In this document: in pieces, positions 42,295 through 53,149 of the stretch | Layout of the letters: every line of letters begins with the position of its first letter | Position numbering within the stretch: the stretch's first letter is position 1 | Assembly (NCBI GenBank): GCA_002842285.1 | Contig: PHCJ01000003.1 | Span: 59,350-123,349 of the forward strand | DNA length: 64,000 bases | Direction of reading: 5' to 3' | From: Betaproteobacteria bacterium HGW-Betaproteobacteria-22 | GTDB taxonomy: Bacteria > Pseudomonadota > Gammaproteobacteria > Burkholderiales > Methylophilaceae | Notes under the pieces: generated by a model | What the model saw: only the letters and a program-made list of their open reading frames with translations | The model's database searches: none | What the model was told of the DNA's origin: nothing | Made by a program: the position numbers and the translations under genes

Positions 42295-43902
42295 ATGGCA
42301 ACTATTAAACGTGCGCTCATCAGCGTTTCTGATAAAACAGGCATTATTGACTTTGCTCAAAGTCTCAGCGCGCTGGGCGTAGAAATATTATCAACCGGCG
42401 GAACCGCTAAATTATTCCGCGACAATCACATTCCCGTGACCGAAGTCAGTGACTACACAGGGTTCCCTGAAATGCTGGATGGCCGCGTTAAAACATTGCA
42501 CCCCAAAGTGCATGGCGGCATTTTAGGACGCCGTGATTTGCCGGAACATGTCGCTGCGATGCAAGCGCAAAACATTCCTAACATCGACATGGTCATTGTG
42601 AACCTTTACCCGTTTGAAGCGACAGTGGCAAACCCCGACTGCACACTGGAAGATGCCATCGAAAATATCGATATCGGCGGTCCGGCCATGGTGCGCTCAG
42701 CCGCCAAAAACTGGAAAGACGTTGCTGTGGTGACAGATGCTAGTCAATATGCTGACATCACACGTGAACTACAAAGTACTGGCGGAGCGCTTGCAGAAGC
42801 CACCACTTTTGCACTCTCAGTCGCTGCTTTTAACCGCGTTTCACAATATGACGCGGCAATCAGCAACTATTTATCCGCCATTGATTACAATGCCAGCCAA
42901 TCCTCTAACAAGCCTGTATTAACGGCTTTTCCGGCGCAAAGCAATACTAACTTCATAAAAGTGCAGGACTTGCGTTACGGCGAAAATCCGCATCAGACTG
43001 CGGCATTTTATCGCGATTTACACCCTGCACCCGGCACACTGGTGACAGCACAGCAACTGCAAGGAAAAGAACTGAGTTACAACAATATTGCAGATGCAGA
43101 TGCAGCCTGGGAAGCGGTCAAAAGCTTCGACACCACCGCCTGCGTGATTGTAAAACACGCCAACCCCTGTGGCGTGGCTTTAGGCAAAGATGCACACGAG
43201 GCTTATAGCAAGGCATTCCAGACGGATCCAACCTCAGCTTTTGGCGGCATTATTGCATTTAATACAACCCTGGATAAAGTGACAGCGGTAGCCGTCAGCA
43301 AACAGTTTGTTGAAGTGTTGATTGCCCCGGATTACACTGCGGATGCTCTGGAAGTATTCAAAGCAAAAGCCAATGTGCGTGTACTTAAGATTGCCCTGCC
43401 GACGGGAGGCATCACACCTTGGGAACAAGGCCGTAACTCACATGACACAAAACGCATTGGCTCCGGCTTACTAATTCAAACAGCAGATAACCATGAAATG
43501 CACATCGACGACCTAAAAGTGGTCAGCAAAAAGCAGCCAACACCTGCACAACTGCAAGACATGTTATTTGCCTGGCGCGTTGCCAAATACGTAAAATCAA
43601 ACGCGATTGTATTCTGCAGCAACAGCATGACACTTGGCGTAGGCGCAGGCCAAATGAGCCGTGTGGACAGCACAAAAATCGCCGCCATCAAAGCGCAAAA
43701 CGCCGGTTTATCACTTAAAAATTCCGTGGTGGCATCCGATGCCTTCTTCCCGTTCCGCGATGGTATCGACGTGCTCGCTGAAGCAGGCGCAGCATGTGTG
43801 ATTCATCCGGGTGGCAGCATGCGGGATGAAGAAGTGGTTGCCGCAGCAGATGAGCATGGCTTGGTAATGGTGGTGACGGGCGTTCGTCATTTTAGGCACT
43901 AA
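42295..43902 (+). CDS. purH: Bifunctional AICAR formyltransferase / IMP cyclohydrolase
   Basis: [48 protein letters not shown]. Confidence 0.97.
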   Translation: MATIKRALISVSDKTGIIDFAQSLSALGVEILSTGGTAKLFRDNHIPVTEVSDYTGFPEMLDGRVKTLHPKVHGGILGRRDLPEHVAAMQAQNIPNIDMVIVNLYPFEATVANPDCTLEDAIENIDIGGPAMVRSAAKNWKDVAVVTDASQYADITRELQSTGGALAEATTFALSVAAFNRVSQYDAAISNYLSAIDYNASQSSNKPVLTAFPAQSNTNFIKVQDLRYGENPHQTAAFYRDLHPAPGTLVTAQQLQGKELSYNNIADADAAWEAVKSFDTTACVIVKHANPCGVALGKDAHEAYSKAFQTDPTSAFGGIIAFNTTLDKVTAVAVSKQFVEVLIAPDYTADALEVFKAKANVRVLKIALPTGGITPWEQGRNSHDTKRIGSGLLIQTADNHEMHIDDLKVVSKKQPTPAQLQDMLFAWRVAKYVKSNAIVFCSNSMTLGVGAGQMSRVDSTKIAAIKAQNAGLSLKNSVVASDAFFPFRDGIDVLAEAGAACVIHPGGSMRDEEVVAAADEHGLVMVVTGVRHFRH

Positions 43903-44042
43903 GCTAGCCGTCTACACGTTGCAATCACTGCATTGTGCTCCGTGTGCCTAGATTTAGCGGAGTTTTTTACGGTTTTGCATGAAGTATTGGTCAACTTGAA
44001 ATAAGGGATGAGTAACAACATGATTGGCTCATCAATCAATTT

Positions 44043-45311
44043 ATGAAAATTTTAGTCATCGGCAGCGGTGGTCGCGAACATGCCTTAGCCTGGAAAGTCG
44101 CTCAGAACAAAGAGGTAAGCCGCGTTTATGTTGCCCCGGGCAATGCAGGCACAGCGCTGGACCCAGACATGATGAATGTGTCGATTACCAGCATTCCTGA
44201 CTTGGTTCAGTTTGCCATCGATGAAAAAATCCACCTCGCCATTGTTGGACCTGAAGCGCCCTTGTCTCAGGGTGTAGTCGATGCCTTCCGTGCGGCTGGA
44301 CTCAAGATTTTTGGTCCAACCAAAGCGGCCGCGCAACTGGAATCTTCCAAAGATTTTGCCAAAGCATTTATGGTACGCCATCAAATTCCCACTGCTAAAT
44401 ACGCAACCTTCACAGATGCAAAAAAGGCGCATGACTATGTCAATGCCAATGGCGCACCGATCGTGATTAAGGCAGATGGTCTAGCCGCCGGCAAGGGTGT
44501 GGTGGTTGCGATGTCACCGCATGAAGCACATGCTGCAATTGACGCCATGCTAGAAGACAATAAACTGGGTACCGCTGGTGCACGTGTTGTGATCGAGGAA
44601 TTCTTGCAAGGCGAAGAAGCCAGCTTTATGGTGATGGTAGATGGCGAGAACATCCTAACACTTGCCACCAGCCAAGACCACAAACGTCTGCTGAACGCTG
44701 ACCTTGGCCCTAATACTGGTGGCATGGGTGCATATTCACCAGCGCCTGTGGTCACTCCTGCGATTCACGCTAAAGTGATGCGCGAAATTATCAAACCCAC
44801 GGTTGATGGCATGGCGAAAGATGGGATACCGTTCACGGGGTTTTTATATGCCGGCCTGATGATCTCACCTGGCGGCGAGGTAAAAACTCTGGAGTTCAAT
44901 TGCCGTATGGGTGACCCCGAAACGCAGCCGATTATGATGCGCCTCAAAAGCGATTTAGTTGGCCTGATGGAGCACGCGGTGAATGGCACACTCAATCTGG
45001 CAGAGGCCGAGTGGGATAGACGCTTCGCTTTAGGGGTGGTGATGGCCTCTGCCAATTATCCCGACACACCAAAACTCGGCGACGAAATCACAGGCCTACC
45101 AGAACAACTGACTGATGCCCACATTTTCCATGCGGGCACCACACTCAAGGATGGTAAGGTTGTCACTAGCGGCGGGCGCGTGCTTTGCGTCACAGCACTG
45201 GGAGAAACCATCAAGTTTGCTCAGCAACAGGCCTATGCTATCCTAGAGCAAGTAAAGTTTGAAGGTGCACAATATCGCACAGATATCGGTTACCGTGCAA
45301 TCAAGGGCTAG
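44043..45311 (+). CDS. purD: Phosphoribosylamine-glycine ligase
   Basis: MKILVIGSGGREHALAWK, IKADGLAAGKGVVVA, GGMGAYSPAPVV. Confidence 0.97.
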   Translation: MKILVIGSGGREHALAWKVAQNKEVSRVYVAPGNAGTALDPDMMNVSITSIPDLVQFAIDEKIHLAIVGPEAPLSQGVVDAFRAAGLKIFGPTKAAAQLESSKDFAKAFMVRHQIPTAKYATFTDAKKAHDYVNANGAPIVIKADGLAAGKGVVVAMSPHEAHAAIDAMLEDNKLGTAGARVVIEEFLQGEEASFMVMVDGENILTLATSQDHKRLLNADLGPNTGGMGAYSPAPVVTPAIHAKVMREIIKPTVDGMAKDGIPFTGFLYAGLMISPGGEVKTLEFNCRMGDPETQPIMMRLKSDLVGLMEHAVNGTLNLAEAEWDRRFALGVVMASANYPDTPKLGDEITGLPEQLTDAHIFHAGTTLKDGKVVTSGGRVLCVTALGETIKFAQQQAYAILEQVKFEGAQYRTDIGYRAIKG

Positions 45312-45436
45312 GCCTTCATTCATAAACGATAACGGCCTTAGTTTTCTTGGCGGGGCGGGTTGACTTAATACACTGGACGGCCTTATTCACACATACGTCG
45401 GAATAGCTCAGGGAATTAAAATAAAGAGAATGATAG

Positions 45437-46480
45437 ATGAACACGCAAGATGTATTGAACTACCTGCAAAACTTACAAGCTAAAATTGTTGAAGCCATTG
45501 AACTGGTAGATGGTAAACGCTTTTTGCAAGACAGTTGGCAACGCCCTGAGGGCGGTGGCGGCAACTCCTGCATGCTGGAAGATGGCAATGTATTTGAGCG
45601 TGCAGGCATTGGGTTTTCTCACGTATTGGGCACCAAACTACCGCCCGCCGCGAGCATTGCACACCCGGAAGCCGCGGGGAGGCATTGGGAGGCCATGGGG
45701 GTGTCTTTAGTGTTTCATCCGCGCAATCCCTATGTGCCAACCGTACATATGAATGTGCGATTTTTCGTGGCTAAAGCTGCTAACAAAAAAAACGAGACAA
45801 CCTCACAGCATTTGGGTGCGAGCCAAAGCGGCGAAAATGAAAGCACGCAAACAGCGGAATTAGTGCGGCAAGCGTTTGAATCTGAAGCCAACACAGGCAC
45901 AGCCTCAAAGGATGATGAGGATATCTGGTGGTTTGGCGGCGGTATGGACTTGACGCCCTATTACGGCTTTGAAGAAGATGCAGAACATTTTCACCGCACC
46001 AACAAAGTAGCACTTGATGCTTTTGATACCAGCTACTACCCAAAACTCAAAAAAGAATGTGATGAATATTTCTATCTGAAACATCGTAAGGAGCCGCGCG
46101 GCATTGGCGGTATTTTTTATGATGACTTCAATGAATTGGGCTTTGAACGCTGTTTTGATTTTCATCGCGCAGTGGGAGATGCCTTCCTGCAGGCGTACTT
46201 GCCGATTGTGCAACGCCGCAAGGACACGCCCTACGGCGAACGCGAGCGCGACTTTCAGGCCTACCGTCGTGGACGTTATGTTGAGTTTAATTTAATTTAT
46301 GATCGAGGCACCATTTTTGGTTTGCAATCCAATGGTCGTACAGAGTCCATTTTGCTTTCCATGCCGCCAATTGTGAAGTGGCGTTATGACTGGAAGCCGG
46401 AGGCTGGTAGCCCTGAAGCTAAACTTTACACCGATTTCCTCGTTGAAAAAGACTGGCTACAACTGAACCCCAATAAGTAA
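45437..46480 (+). CDS. hemF: Oxygen-dependent coproporphyrinogen III oxidase, with an internal insertion
   Basis: [69 protein letters not shown]. Confidence 0.96.
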   Translation: MNTQDVLNYLQNLQAKIVEAIELVDGKRFLQDSWQRPEGGGGNSCMLEDGNVFERAGIGFSHVLGTKLPPAASIAHPEAAGRHWEAMGVSLVFHPRNPYVPTVHMNVRFFVAKAANKKNETTSQHLGASQSGENESTQTAELVRQAFESEANTGTASKDDEDIWWFGGGMDLTPYYGFEEDAEHFHRTNKVALDAFDTSYYPKLKKECDEYFYLKHRKEPRGIGGIFYDDFNELGFERCFDFHRAVGDAFLQAYLPIVQRRKDTPYGERERDFQAYRRGRYVEFNLIYDRGTIFGLQSNGRTESILLSMPPIVKWRYDWKPEAGSPEAKLYTDFLVEKDWLQLNPNK

Positions 46481-46485
46481 TCATC

Positions 46486-47793
46486 ATGACCATCTCGACT
46501 GAAGCTCGCGCACTTGCACAAGACTTGCTCAATTTTATTGATGCCAGCCCGAGCCCATGGCATGCGGTCAAGACAACGGAGCAGCGACTATCCGCGCATG
46601 GTTTTTTAAAGTTGAATGAAATAGACCATTGGTCACTACAAGCCGGTGAGCGCTATTATGTAACGCGTGACGACTCTTCTATCATCGCCTTCTCGCTAGG
46701 CGCACAATCGCCTGCAGAAACTGGGATGCACATAGTTGGCGCACATACAGACTCCCCAGGCCTAAGACTCAAGCCGCAAGCCGCTTTTGAAAGTGACAAC
46801 CTCATCAGGATAGGCGTGGAGGTCTATGGAGGTCCAATTTTAGCGACATTTACAGACCGTGATTTAAGCATTGCAGGGCGCATCATGGTGCGCACGGCAG
46901 ATGGCTTTGAATCGAGGTTGCTTGAATTTGACCATGCACTGGTACGCCTGCCCAATCTTGCCATTCACATGAATCGTGAAGTGAACGACAAGGGACTAAA
47001 ACTGGACAAACAGAATGAATTGCCGCTTATCTTTGGTGAACTCATCGCCGGCATTAAAGCTGACCAGCAGTTTCTAGCTAAAATTGCGCAGCACATGGCA
47101 ATTGACACCCGAGATATTCTCAATTTTGAACTCAATGTATATGACACGCAAAAAGGTGCATTCTGGGGCGCTAACCAGGAATTTGTCACGGACAGCCAAT
47201 TGGATAATCTGGCATCATGTCATGCTGCGATCACTGCACTCATCGCTGCAGAAAATAATCAAGCCACCAACATCTGCGCACTTTTTGACCACGAAGAAGT
47301 CGGTAGCGAAAGTGCAAATGGGGCAAGTGGCAGCTTTTTAAGCGACATCATTAACCGTATCGCTATCAGCACAGATTTAACAGATGAAGACAAACAGCGT
47401 GCGCTTGCCAGAAGCTTTTTTGTCAGTGCAGATATGGCGCACGCCTACCACCCGAACCACCCTGGTGCTTATGAACCGCGCCACCATGTGATGGTGAACC
47501 AAGGCCCTGTGATTAAAACCAATGTCAATCAACGTTATGCAACCAATGCTGACACGGCAAGCCGCTTCATTACACTGTGTGAAAAAGCAGGCGTACCTTA
47601 CCAGCAATATGCACACCGCACCGACCTGGGCTGCGGCAGCACTATAGGTCCGATCGTTGCTTCGAGCCTGGGCATTGCCAGTGTAGACGTAGGGTCCCCG
47701 ATGTGGGCGATGCACAGTATTAGGGAAAGTGCTGGTGTCCTTGATCAATATTATATGGTTAACGTACTTTCAGCATTATTCAACCCTGCATAG
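46486..47793 (+). CDS. apeB: M18 family aminopeptidase
   Basis: FIDASPSPWHAV, VGAHTDSPGLRLKP, DHEEVGSESANGASGSFL, MVNQGPVIKTNVNQRYATN. Confidence 0.94.
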   Translation: MTISTEARALAQDLLNFIDASPSPWHAVKTTEQRLSAHGFLKLNEIDHWSLQAGERYYVTRDDSSIIAFSLGAQSPAETGMHIVGAHTDSPGLRLKPQAAFESDNLIRIGVEVYGGPILATFTDRDLSIAGRIMVRTADGFESRLLEFDHALVRLPNLAIHMNREVNDKGLKLDKQNELPLIFGELIAGIKADQQFLAKIAQHMAIDTRDILNFELNVYDTQKGAFWGANQEFVTDSQLDNLASCHAAITALIAAENNQATNICALFDHEEVGSESANGASGSFLSDIINRIAISTDLTDEDKQRALARSFFVSADMAHAYHPNHPGAYEPRHHVMVNQGPVIKTNVNQRYATNADTASRFITLCEKAGVPYQQYAHRTDLGCGSTIGPIVASSLGIASVDVGSPMWAMHSIRESAGVLDQYYMVNVLSALFNPA

Positions 47794-48044
47794 CAGGCTG
47801 AATCACAAGTTAACAAGTCAATTGAGATGTTGCTGGGATAAATACTATGCTGAGCGCTTGCGCAGGGTGAATTACTGTGTGGCACGATTTTTTGATTACG
47901 ATCGCTTCGATTAATACATACACACGCAGGACAACCCTATCAATAACTTATTCAGCGTTTCCTTATTTTGTGCAATTTATGTTTTTTGTGGATGATCTGC
48001 TTGATATAGGATAATCTGCCAGTCAGTTAACAATAGGGTATTTT

Positions 48045-49376
48045 ATGCAAGCAATCGAATCCTTAGTCGCAACGCTTTCCACCCTGATATGGGGCCCTCT
48101 CATGCTGGCGTTGTTATTGGGTACGGGGCTGTACCTCACGGTTTTACTCAAAGGTATGCAGTTCCGGGCGCTGCCATTGGCTTTTAAGCTCATTTTCCAT
48201 AAAGATCACCACCATGAGGGTGACATCAGCCATTTTGCCGCGCTGATGACAGCGCTGGCTGCAACCGTAGGCATAGGCAACATCGTAGGCGTTGCCACCG
48301 CGATCACCCTAGGTGGTCCGGGCGCGGTATTCTGGATGTGGATAACAGGGCTGCTAGGGATGGCAACCAAATACAGCGAAGCGGTATTAGCGGTGAAATA
48401 CAGAGAAAAAGGCCCGCACGGCATGCGGGGCGGCCCAATGTATTATCTAGCAAAAGGCGCAGGACTACCTTGGCTGGGTACCTTATTTGCCATTTTTACC
48501 GCAGGCGCTGCTTTTGGCATTGGTAACATGACGCAGGCAAATGCGGTGGCCAAGATATTTGAATCCACCTTTAATATCGCACCTCACTTAACGGGCTGGG
48601 TACTCATGATACTCACTGGCCTGGTGATTCTTGGTGGCATCCGTACGATTGGCAAATTCACATCGCTTCTAGTGCCCTTGATGATTCTAGCTTATGTTGG
48701 CACAGCGCTGATTGTGCTCTTAATCAATCTGGATAAGATTCCACACGCATTCTCACTGATTTTTCACCATGCGTTCAACCCTATTTCTGCTACTGGCGGC
48801 TTTATCGGTGCAACCATTGCAGCTGCAATGCGCTATGGTATTGCTCGCGGCGTTTTCTCCAACGAGTCAGGGCTGGGTTCCGCACCAATTGCCGCTGCTG
48901 CGGCACGCACTAGCGACCCGGTAAAACAAGCGCTGGTGAGCATGACGCAAACCTTTATAGACACACTGGTGGTATGCACAATGACCGCACTGGTGATTCT
49001 CACCACCGATGCCTGGATGCAGGGCATAAGTGCCGGCGAGCTTACCAGCGTCAGCATGGCTGCAAGCCTGGGTGAAAGTGGCAGAATCATTGTCACACTG
49101 GCCACTGCATTGTTTGCCTATTCCACCCTCATCGGCTGGAGCTATTATGGTGAAAAAGCCATGGAATATTTACTTGGGTCACGTGCCGTTGCGCCATATC
49201 GGGTAATTTTTACTGCCGCAGTGATTATCGGTGCTACCAGCAGCCTCGAGTTTGTGTGGAACTTCTCCGACCTGATGAATGGCATGATGGCGATACCAAA
49301 TCTCATAGGCTTATTGTTGCTATCACCTATTATCAAGCTAGAAACAAAGCGGTATTTTTCTGAATTGAAAAAATAG
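48045..49376 (+). CDS. Alanine/glycine:cation symporter (AGCS family)
   Basis: GIGNIVGVATAITLGGPGAVFWMW, GGPMYYLAKG, GIARGVFSNESGLGSAPIAAAAA. Confidence 0.95.
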   Translation: MQAIESLVATLSTLIWGPLMLALLLGTGLYLTVLLKGMQFRALPLAFKLIFHKDHHHEGDISHFAALMTALAATVGIGNIVGVATAITLGGPGAVFWMWITGLLGMATKYSEAVLAVKYREKGPHGMRGGPMYYLAKGAGLPWLGTLFAIFTAGAAFGIGNMTQANAVAKIFESTFNIAPHLTGWVLMILTGLVILGGIRTIGKFTSLLVPLMILAYVGTALIVLLINLDKIPHAFSLIFHHAFNPISATGGFIGATIAAAMRYGIARGVFSNESGLGSAPIAAAAARTSDPVKQALVSMTQTFIDTLVVCTMTALVILTTDAWMQGISAGELTSVSMAASLGESGRIIVTLATALFAYSTLIGWSYYGEKAMEYLLGSRAVAPYRVIFTAAVIIGATSSLEFVWNFSDLMNGMMAIPNLIGLLLLSPIIKLETKRYFSELKK

Positions 49377-49389
49377 TGTGTTAGTAACA

Positions 49390-49530
49390 ATGAGCGCGTT
49401 AGCGTTACAAGCAAGTTCATTAGGGAAACACGAAATTAGTAACCAAGATGAAGAACACCCACAGGGGCATGTCCGTGGCCTATATGCCTTTAACCGCACA
49501 TGGTCATCACCATCAATCCAGTGTTGCTAA
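49390..49530 (+). CDS. Putative 46-aa small ORF ending in Cys-Cys, upstream of P450
   Basis: ATG..TAA reading MSALALQASSLGKHEISNQDEEHPQGHVRGLYAFNRTWSSPSIQCC; no clear SD; below the ORF-track length cutoff. Confidence 0.3.
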   Translation: MSALALQASSLGKHEISNQDEEHPQGHVRGLYAFNRTWSSPSIQCC

Positions 49531-49584
49531 AGCAACAAGATTAGTGCAAAAAAACCATGCACTTGATATTTCATTGAGTAATTT

Positions 49585-51069
49585 ATGAGTTTTTTTAAAA
49601 ATATATGGCAACAAATCATGGGCGTAAACCCATTCAATGGTGATGTTTTGCCATCACGCGTGCATCTGTTTGAACGTGGACGGCCATGTCTTCCTTTTCC
49701 TCATCTTTTAAACTACAAAACACCTTTGTTAATTTTTGATGCCTTTTATGCAAATGCCAAATCACAAGATTTGTTTGAGCGCGATAACAGGTATTTATAT
49801 GTGATGGGCATGCCTCCCGTCCTTCTAACGCGCGACCCTGCTGTCATCAAATCAATTCTACTTGCTACTGGAGACAAGCCTGGGCAGTTTGACCGCGACA
49901 CGTCGCCTATGGCAGGAATCGCGCGAGTTACAGGTGTTAACTCATTGTTGTATGCAAACGGCAAATTGTGGCGAAAACAAAAACAGATGTCGGCAAGACC
50001 CTTTGGTAGAGGCACTTTGTTTCAACCAGAAGAGTTTCATGAGTTTGAGAAAACTTTTCGAGCGACCATAGAAAAACGTCTCACAGTTTTACGTGATGCG
50101 CAGAATATGAGTAAAGAAAAAGTTTCTCGCATCGAAATAGAACAGGAAATTCAACCCATCATGCTGGAAATGTTGGTTAATAATTTCTTTGGCGGCTCGG
50201 TTGAGTATACAGAACTACGCGAACGCTATGTCCCCGCATTGCTGGCATTGATTGATTATATGATTACCGATACAGTCGCACCCAATCTTTCAGCCATTCA
50301 TCGATTGATGACTGGTAAAAATGCTGCGCTGCAAGAGTGGCGAACTGCACTTGAAGACTTAACTGACATTGCGCTTGCTGGTCGGGATAAAAAATCAGGT
50401 CATTGGAAAAACTTCACTGGAATGGTTGAAGATGAGGAGGCATTGCGCAGCAATGTAAGAGTCTTTTTAGCTGGCGCATTAGAAGCAACGACATCGTTTG
50501 CGGCATGGGCGCTATCCCACTTAGCTCAACAGCCTGAATTACAAGAAGAAGTGTTCGGCGAAATAAAAGACATGAATGTTTATGACCCAGAAAGTTTAGC
50601 TGAAGCAAAATTGCTTAACCAGTGTATGGACGAAACTTTACGTTTAACTCCATCGTTATATTTTTTTCCACGAAAAGCTACAGCCGACACCTGGCTTAAA
50701 TTAGACGACACAAAAAAATTAATGATTCCTAAAGGCACTACAATTCGCCTGGATATTTGGAATGCGAATCGCAACGAATTTTTTTGGGGTAAGGATGTTT
50801 CAGGATACCCTGCAGACTCTTTTGCTCCCGCCCGCTGGGATGTGCTGGCAAATGAAGGTATATCGCGTAAAAATTTAATGCATTTTGGATTTGGATATGG
50901 CGCTCGTGTGTGCCCTGGTCAATTTCTTGGCATGTTAGAGGTTGGTTTGGTTGTAGGTGCATTTATTAAAGTGTTTAGATTCAGGGCTGCTAATAAAGCA
51001 ACAGTAGCGCGTGCCGGAGTTACAACCAAACCAGGTGACAACACGCTACTTGATATTGAGCTACGTTAA
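49585..51069 (+). CDS. Cytochrome P450
   Basis: I-helix AGALEATTSFAAW, DETLR (ExxR), heme loop FGFGYGARVCPGQFLGMLE. Confidence 0.94.
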   Translation: MSFFKNIWQQIMGVNPFNGDVLPSRVHLFERGRPCLPFPHLLNYKTPLLIFDAFYANAKSQDLFERDNRYLYVMGMPPVLLTRDPAVIKSILLATGDKPGQFDRDTSPMAGIARVTGVNSLLYANGKLWRKQKQMSARPFGRGTLFQPEEFHEFEKTFRATIEKRLTVLRDAQNMSKEKVSRIEIEQEIQPIMLEMLVNNFFGGSVEYTELRERYVPALLALIDYMITDTVAPNLSAIHRLMTGKNAALQEWRTALEDLTDIALAGRDKKSGHWKNFTGMVEDEEALRSNVRVFLAGALEATTSFAAWALSHLAQQPELQEEVFGEIKDMNVYDPESLAEAKLLNQCMDETLRLTPSLYFFPRKATADTWLKLDDTKKLMIPKGTTIRLDIWNANRNEFFWGKDVSGYPADSFAPARWDVLANEGISRKNLMHFGFGYGARVCPGQFLGMLEVGLVVGAFIKVFRFRAANKATVARAGVTTKPGDNTLLDIELR

Positions 51070-51201
51070 CCCAAACAAAATTCAAACATCCAGCATAGCA
51101 TAGGGTCTTTATGGCTTGATGCTGAACCAAGCAATCTCAGTTGCTATAATTGCATCTCTACCGCCCCCTCGTGAGGGGAGTTAAGCTACGCTATAAAATT
51201 G

Positions 51202-51428
51202 AACCCAGATTTTGCATTCGGACTTGCCAGCGGCTGATAGTCAACACTAAAGCCAAGAAGTTGGCAAGTGTTGCTAGAAATGGCAACGCCGCATAGTTTG
51301 ATGGTTTTTTTGTGCAAATTTTATGATCAATCGTCATGCTATTGACAGAAAATTTGCACCAATAAGACGCAGAATGGGCAAGTTGACATTCAAGTAGATG
51401 TAAAATCACCTAATGGAAAATCTGGGCT
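51202..51428 (+). mobile_element. MITE-like non-autonomous element, copy B (full length)
   Basis: TIRs AACCCAGATTTTGCATT (51202-51218) and AGCCCAGATTTTCCATT (reverse complement of 51412-51428), 15 of 17 identical; no intact transposase inside. Confidence 0.7.
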
Positions 51429-51528
51429 AAATGTGGCATGAATCAATGGGATGAATCGATCGGTGCAATACACCATTTGATGATGTACTTATTGAGCTTT
51501 GAAGTCATTTACATGGAGGTTTAACTCA

Positions 51529-52878
51529 ATGCAACACCGTAGCGCATGGAAAAACCGCTGGACATTCATGCTAGCCACGGCAGGCTCTGCCATCGGTTTA
51601 GGCAATATATGGAAGCTCCCCTACATGATAGGGATGAATGGAGGCAGTGCTTTTGTGCTGCTCTTTATTGCCTGCGTCTTTTTTGTCGGCATTCCACTCA
51701 TGATGACCGAGATTCTTCTCGGCAGACGCGCGCAAAAAAACCCTCTCAACGGCATTGAATCTTTAGCGATTGAAGCCAATATCTCTCCGCGCTGGAAATA
51801 TATTGGTGGCATGGGAATGCTCACCGGCCTATTAATACTAAGTTTTTACAGTGTTATCGGCGGCTGGGTGTTAAGCTTTATCACCTCAGCCGCCATGGGA
51901 AGCTTTACAGGTATCACCGCGGCAGAATCTACCGCCAACTTCGAACGCCTGCTCGCCTCACCCATCACGCTACTGTTTTGGCACTCTGTATTTATGGTCA
52001 TGACCATGAGCGTGGTTGCCCACGGCGTAAATTCCGGGCTGGAACGCGCGAATAACATACTGATTCCCGCATTATTCGTAATTCTACTCATATTGCTCGG
52101 TTACAGCATGTCCGTTGGTGACATGAAAACAGCCTTCAGTTTCATGTTTAACCCCGACTTCTCAAAAATTACACCAATAGTTGTGTTATCAGCACTGGGG
52201 CACGCATTCTTTTCACTTAGCCTAGGTATGGGCTCTGTCATGGTTTACGGCTCGTACCTGCAACGCAATGTCTCTATTGCACGCACGACCATCTGCATCG
52301 CACTTCTAGACACCATGCTAGGGCTTCTGGTCGGCCTCGCCATCTACTCGCTCGTGTTTGCCAATCAACTTGCCCCGAATGCAGGGCCCGGGCTTATTTT
52401 TCAAACACTACCGATTGCATTTGGTCACATGCCAAGCGGCAACTTTATTGCCACACTATTTTTCATGCTAGTGGCATTTGCTGCCTGGACATCAGCTATT
52501 TCACTGGCAGAACCCACTATCGCCTGGGTCGTGGAAAATACAAAAATCTCACGTAAAACCGCCTCAACACTATCTGGGCTTGCCATATGGCTCGTTGGCG
52601 TCAGCGTTGTTCTTTCATTTAATGAGTGGCAGGACATTAAAATTGTTTTCGGCCTCAACATATTTGAAACACTGGATAAACTTACCTCAACCATACTTTT
52701 GCCACTAGGCGGCTTATTAATGGCCGTGTTCGCAGGCTACTTTATGCACAAAAAACATGTGCATGAAGAACTTAACCTCAGCAACAACGCATTTAGATTA
52801 TGGCAATTCACCAATAACTACATCTCTCCCATTGCGATTATTGCCGTGTTCCTTTACTTATTCGGACTCGTTAAATAG
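51529..52878 (+). CDS. Sodium:neurotransmitter symporter (NSS/SNF) family transporter
   Basis: WKNRWTFMLATAGSAIGLGNIWKLPYMIGMNGGSAFVLLFI. Confidence 0.95.
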   Translation: MQHRSAWKNRWTFMLATAGSAIGLGNIWKLPYMIGMNGGSAFVLLFIACVFFVGIPLMMTEILLGRRAQKNPLNGIESLAIEANISPRWKYIGGMGMLTGLLILSFYSVIGGWVLSFITSAAMGSFTGITAAESTANFERLLASPITLLFWHSVFMVMTMSVVAHGVNSGLERANNILIPALFVILLILLGYSMSVGDMKTAFSFMFNPDFSKITPIVVLSALGHAFFSLSLGMGSVMVYGSYLQRNVSIARTTICIALLDTMLGLLVGLAIYSLVFANQLAPNAGPGLIFQTLPIAFGHMPSGNFIATLFFMLVAFAAWTSAISLAEPTIAWVVENTKISRKTASTLSGLAIWLVGVSVVLSFNEWQDIKIVFGLNIFETLDKLTSTILLPLGGLLMAVFAGYFMHKKHVHEELNLSNNAFRLWQFTNNYISPIAIIAVFLYLFGLVK

Positions 52879-52957
52879 CATACCCGCGATGCGTTTTCAA
52901 ACAAGCAATGGTATGAGAACCCTGCTTTGACTGATTGCATGGAATTACATAGTGCTA

Positions 52958-53135
52958 ACCCGGTTTTACCCCATCCCTCCTGACGGGTTATTTGAATTAC
53001 GCCTTAAAAGCACAGAAGGCATTGCCCGTGTTTTTTTACTGCACCCTAATTGGCAAACGCATTGATATGTTACATAACCCTTTTAAAAACCCGCATCAAA
53101 CCATTAGTTGAGGTGGGTATTGCAGAAGCAAGAAT
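52958..53135 (+). pseudogene. Degenerate HigB/RelE-like toxin fragment
   Basis: Frameshifted fragments PIPPDGLFELRLKSTEGIARVF + YCTLIGKRIDMLHNPFKNPHQTIS + VEVGIAEARMQ read through three frames. Confidence 0.55.
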
Positions 53136-53149
53136 GCAGTAGATAAAAC

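Noticed and set aside
51191-51409. 72-aa minus ORF covering MITE copy B
   Set aside because: Explained by the repeat element; the reading frame is not preserved in copies A or C.
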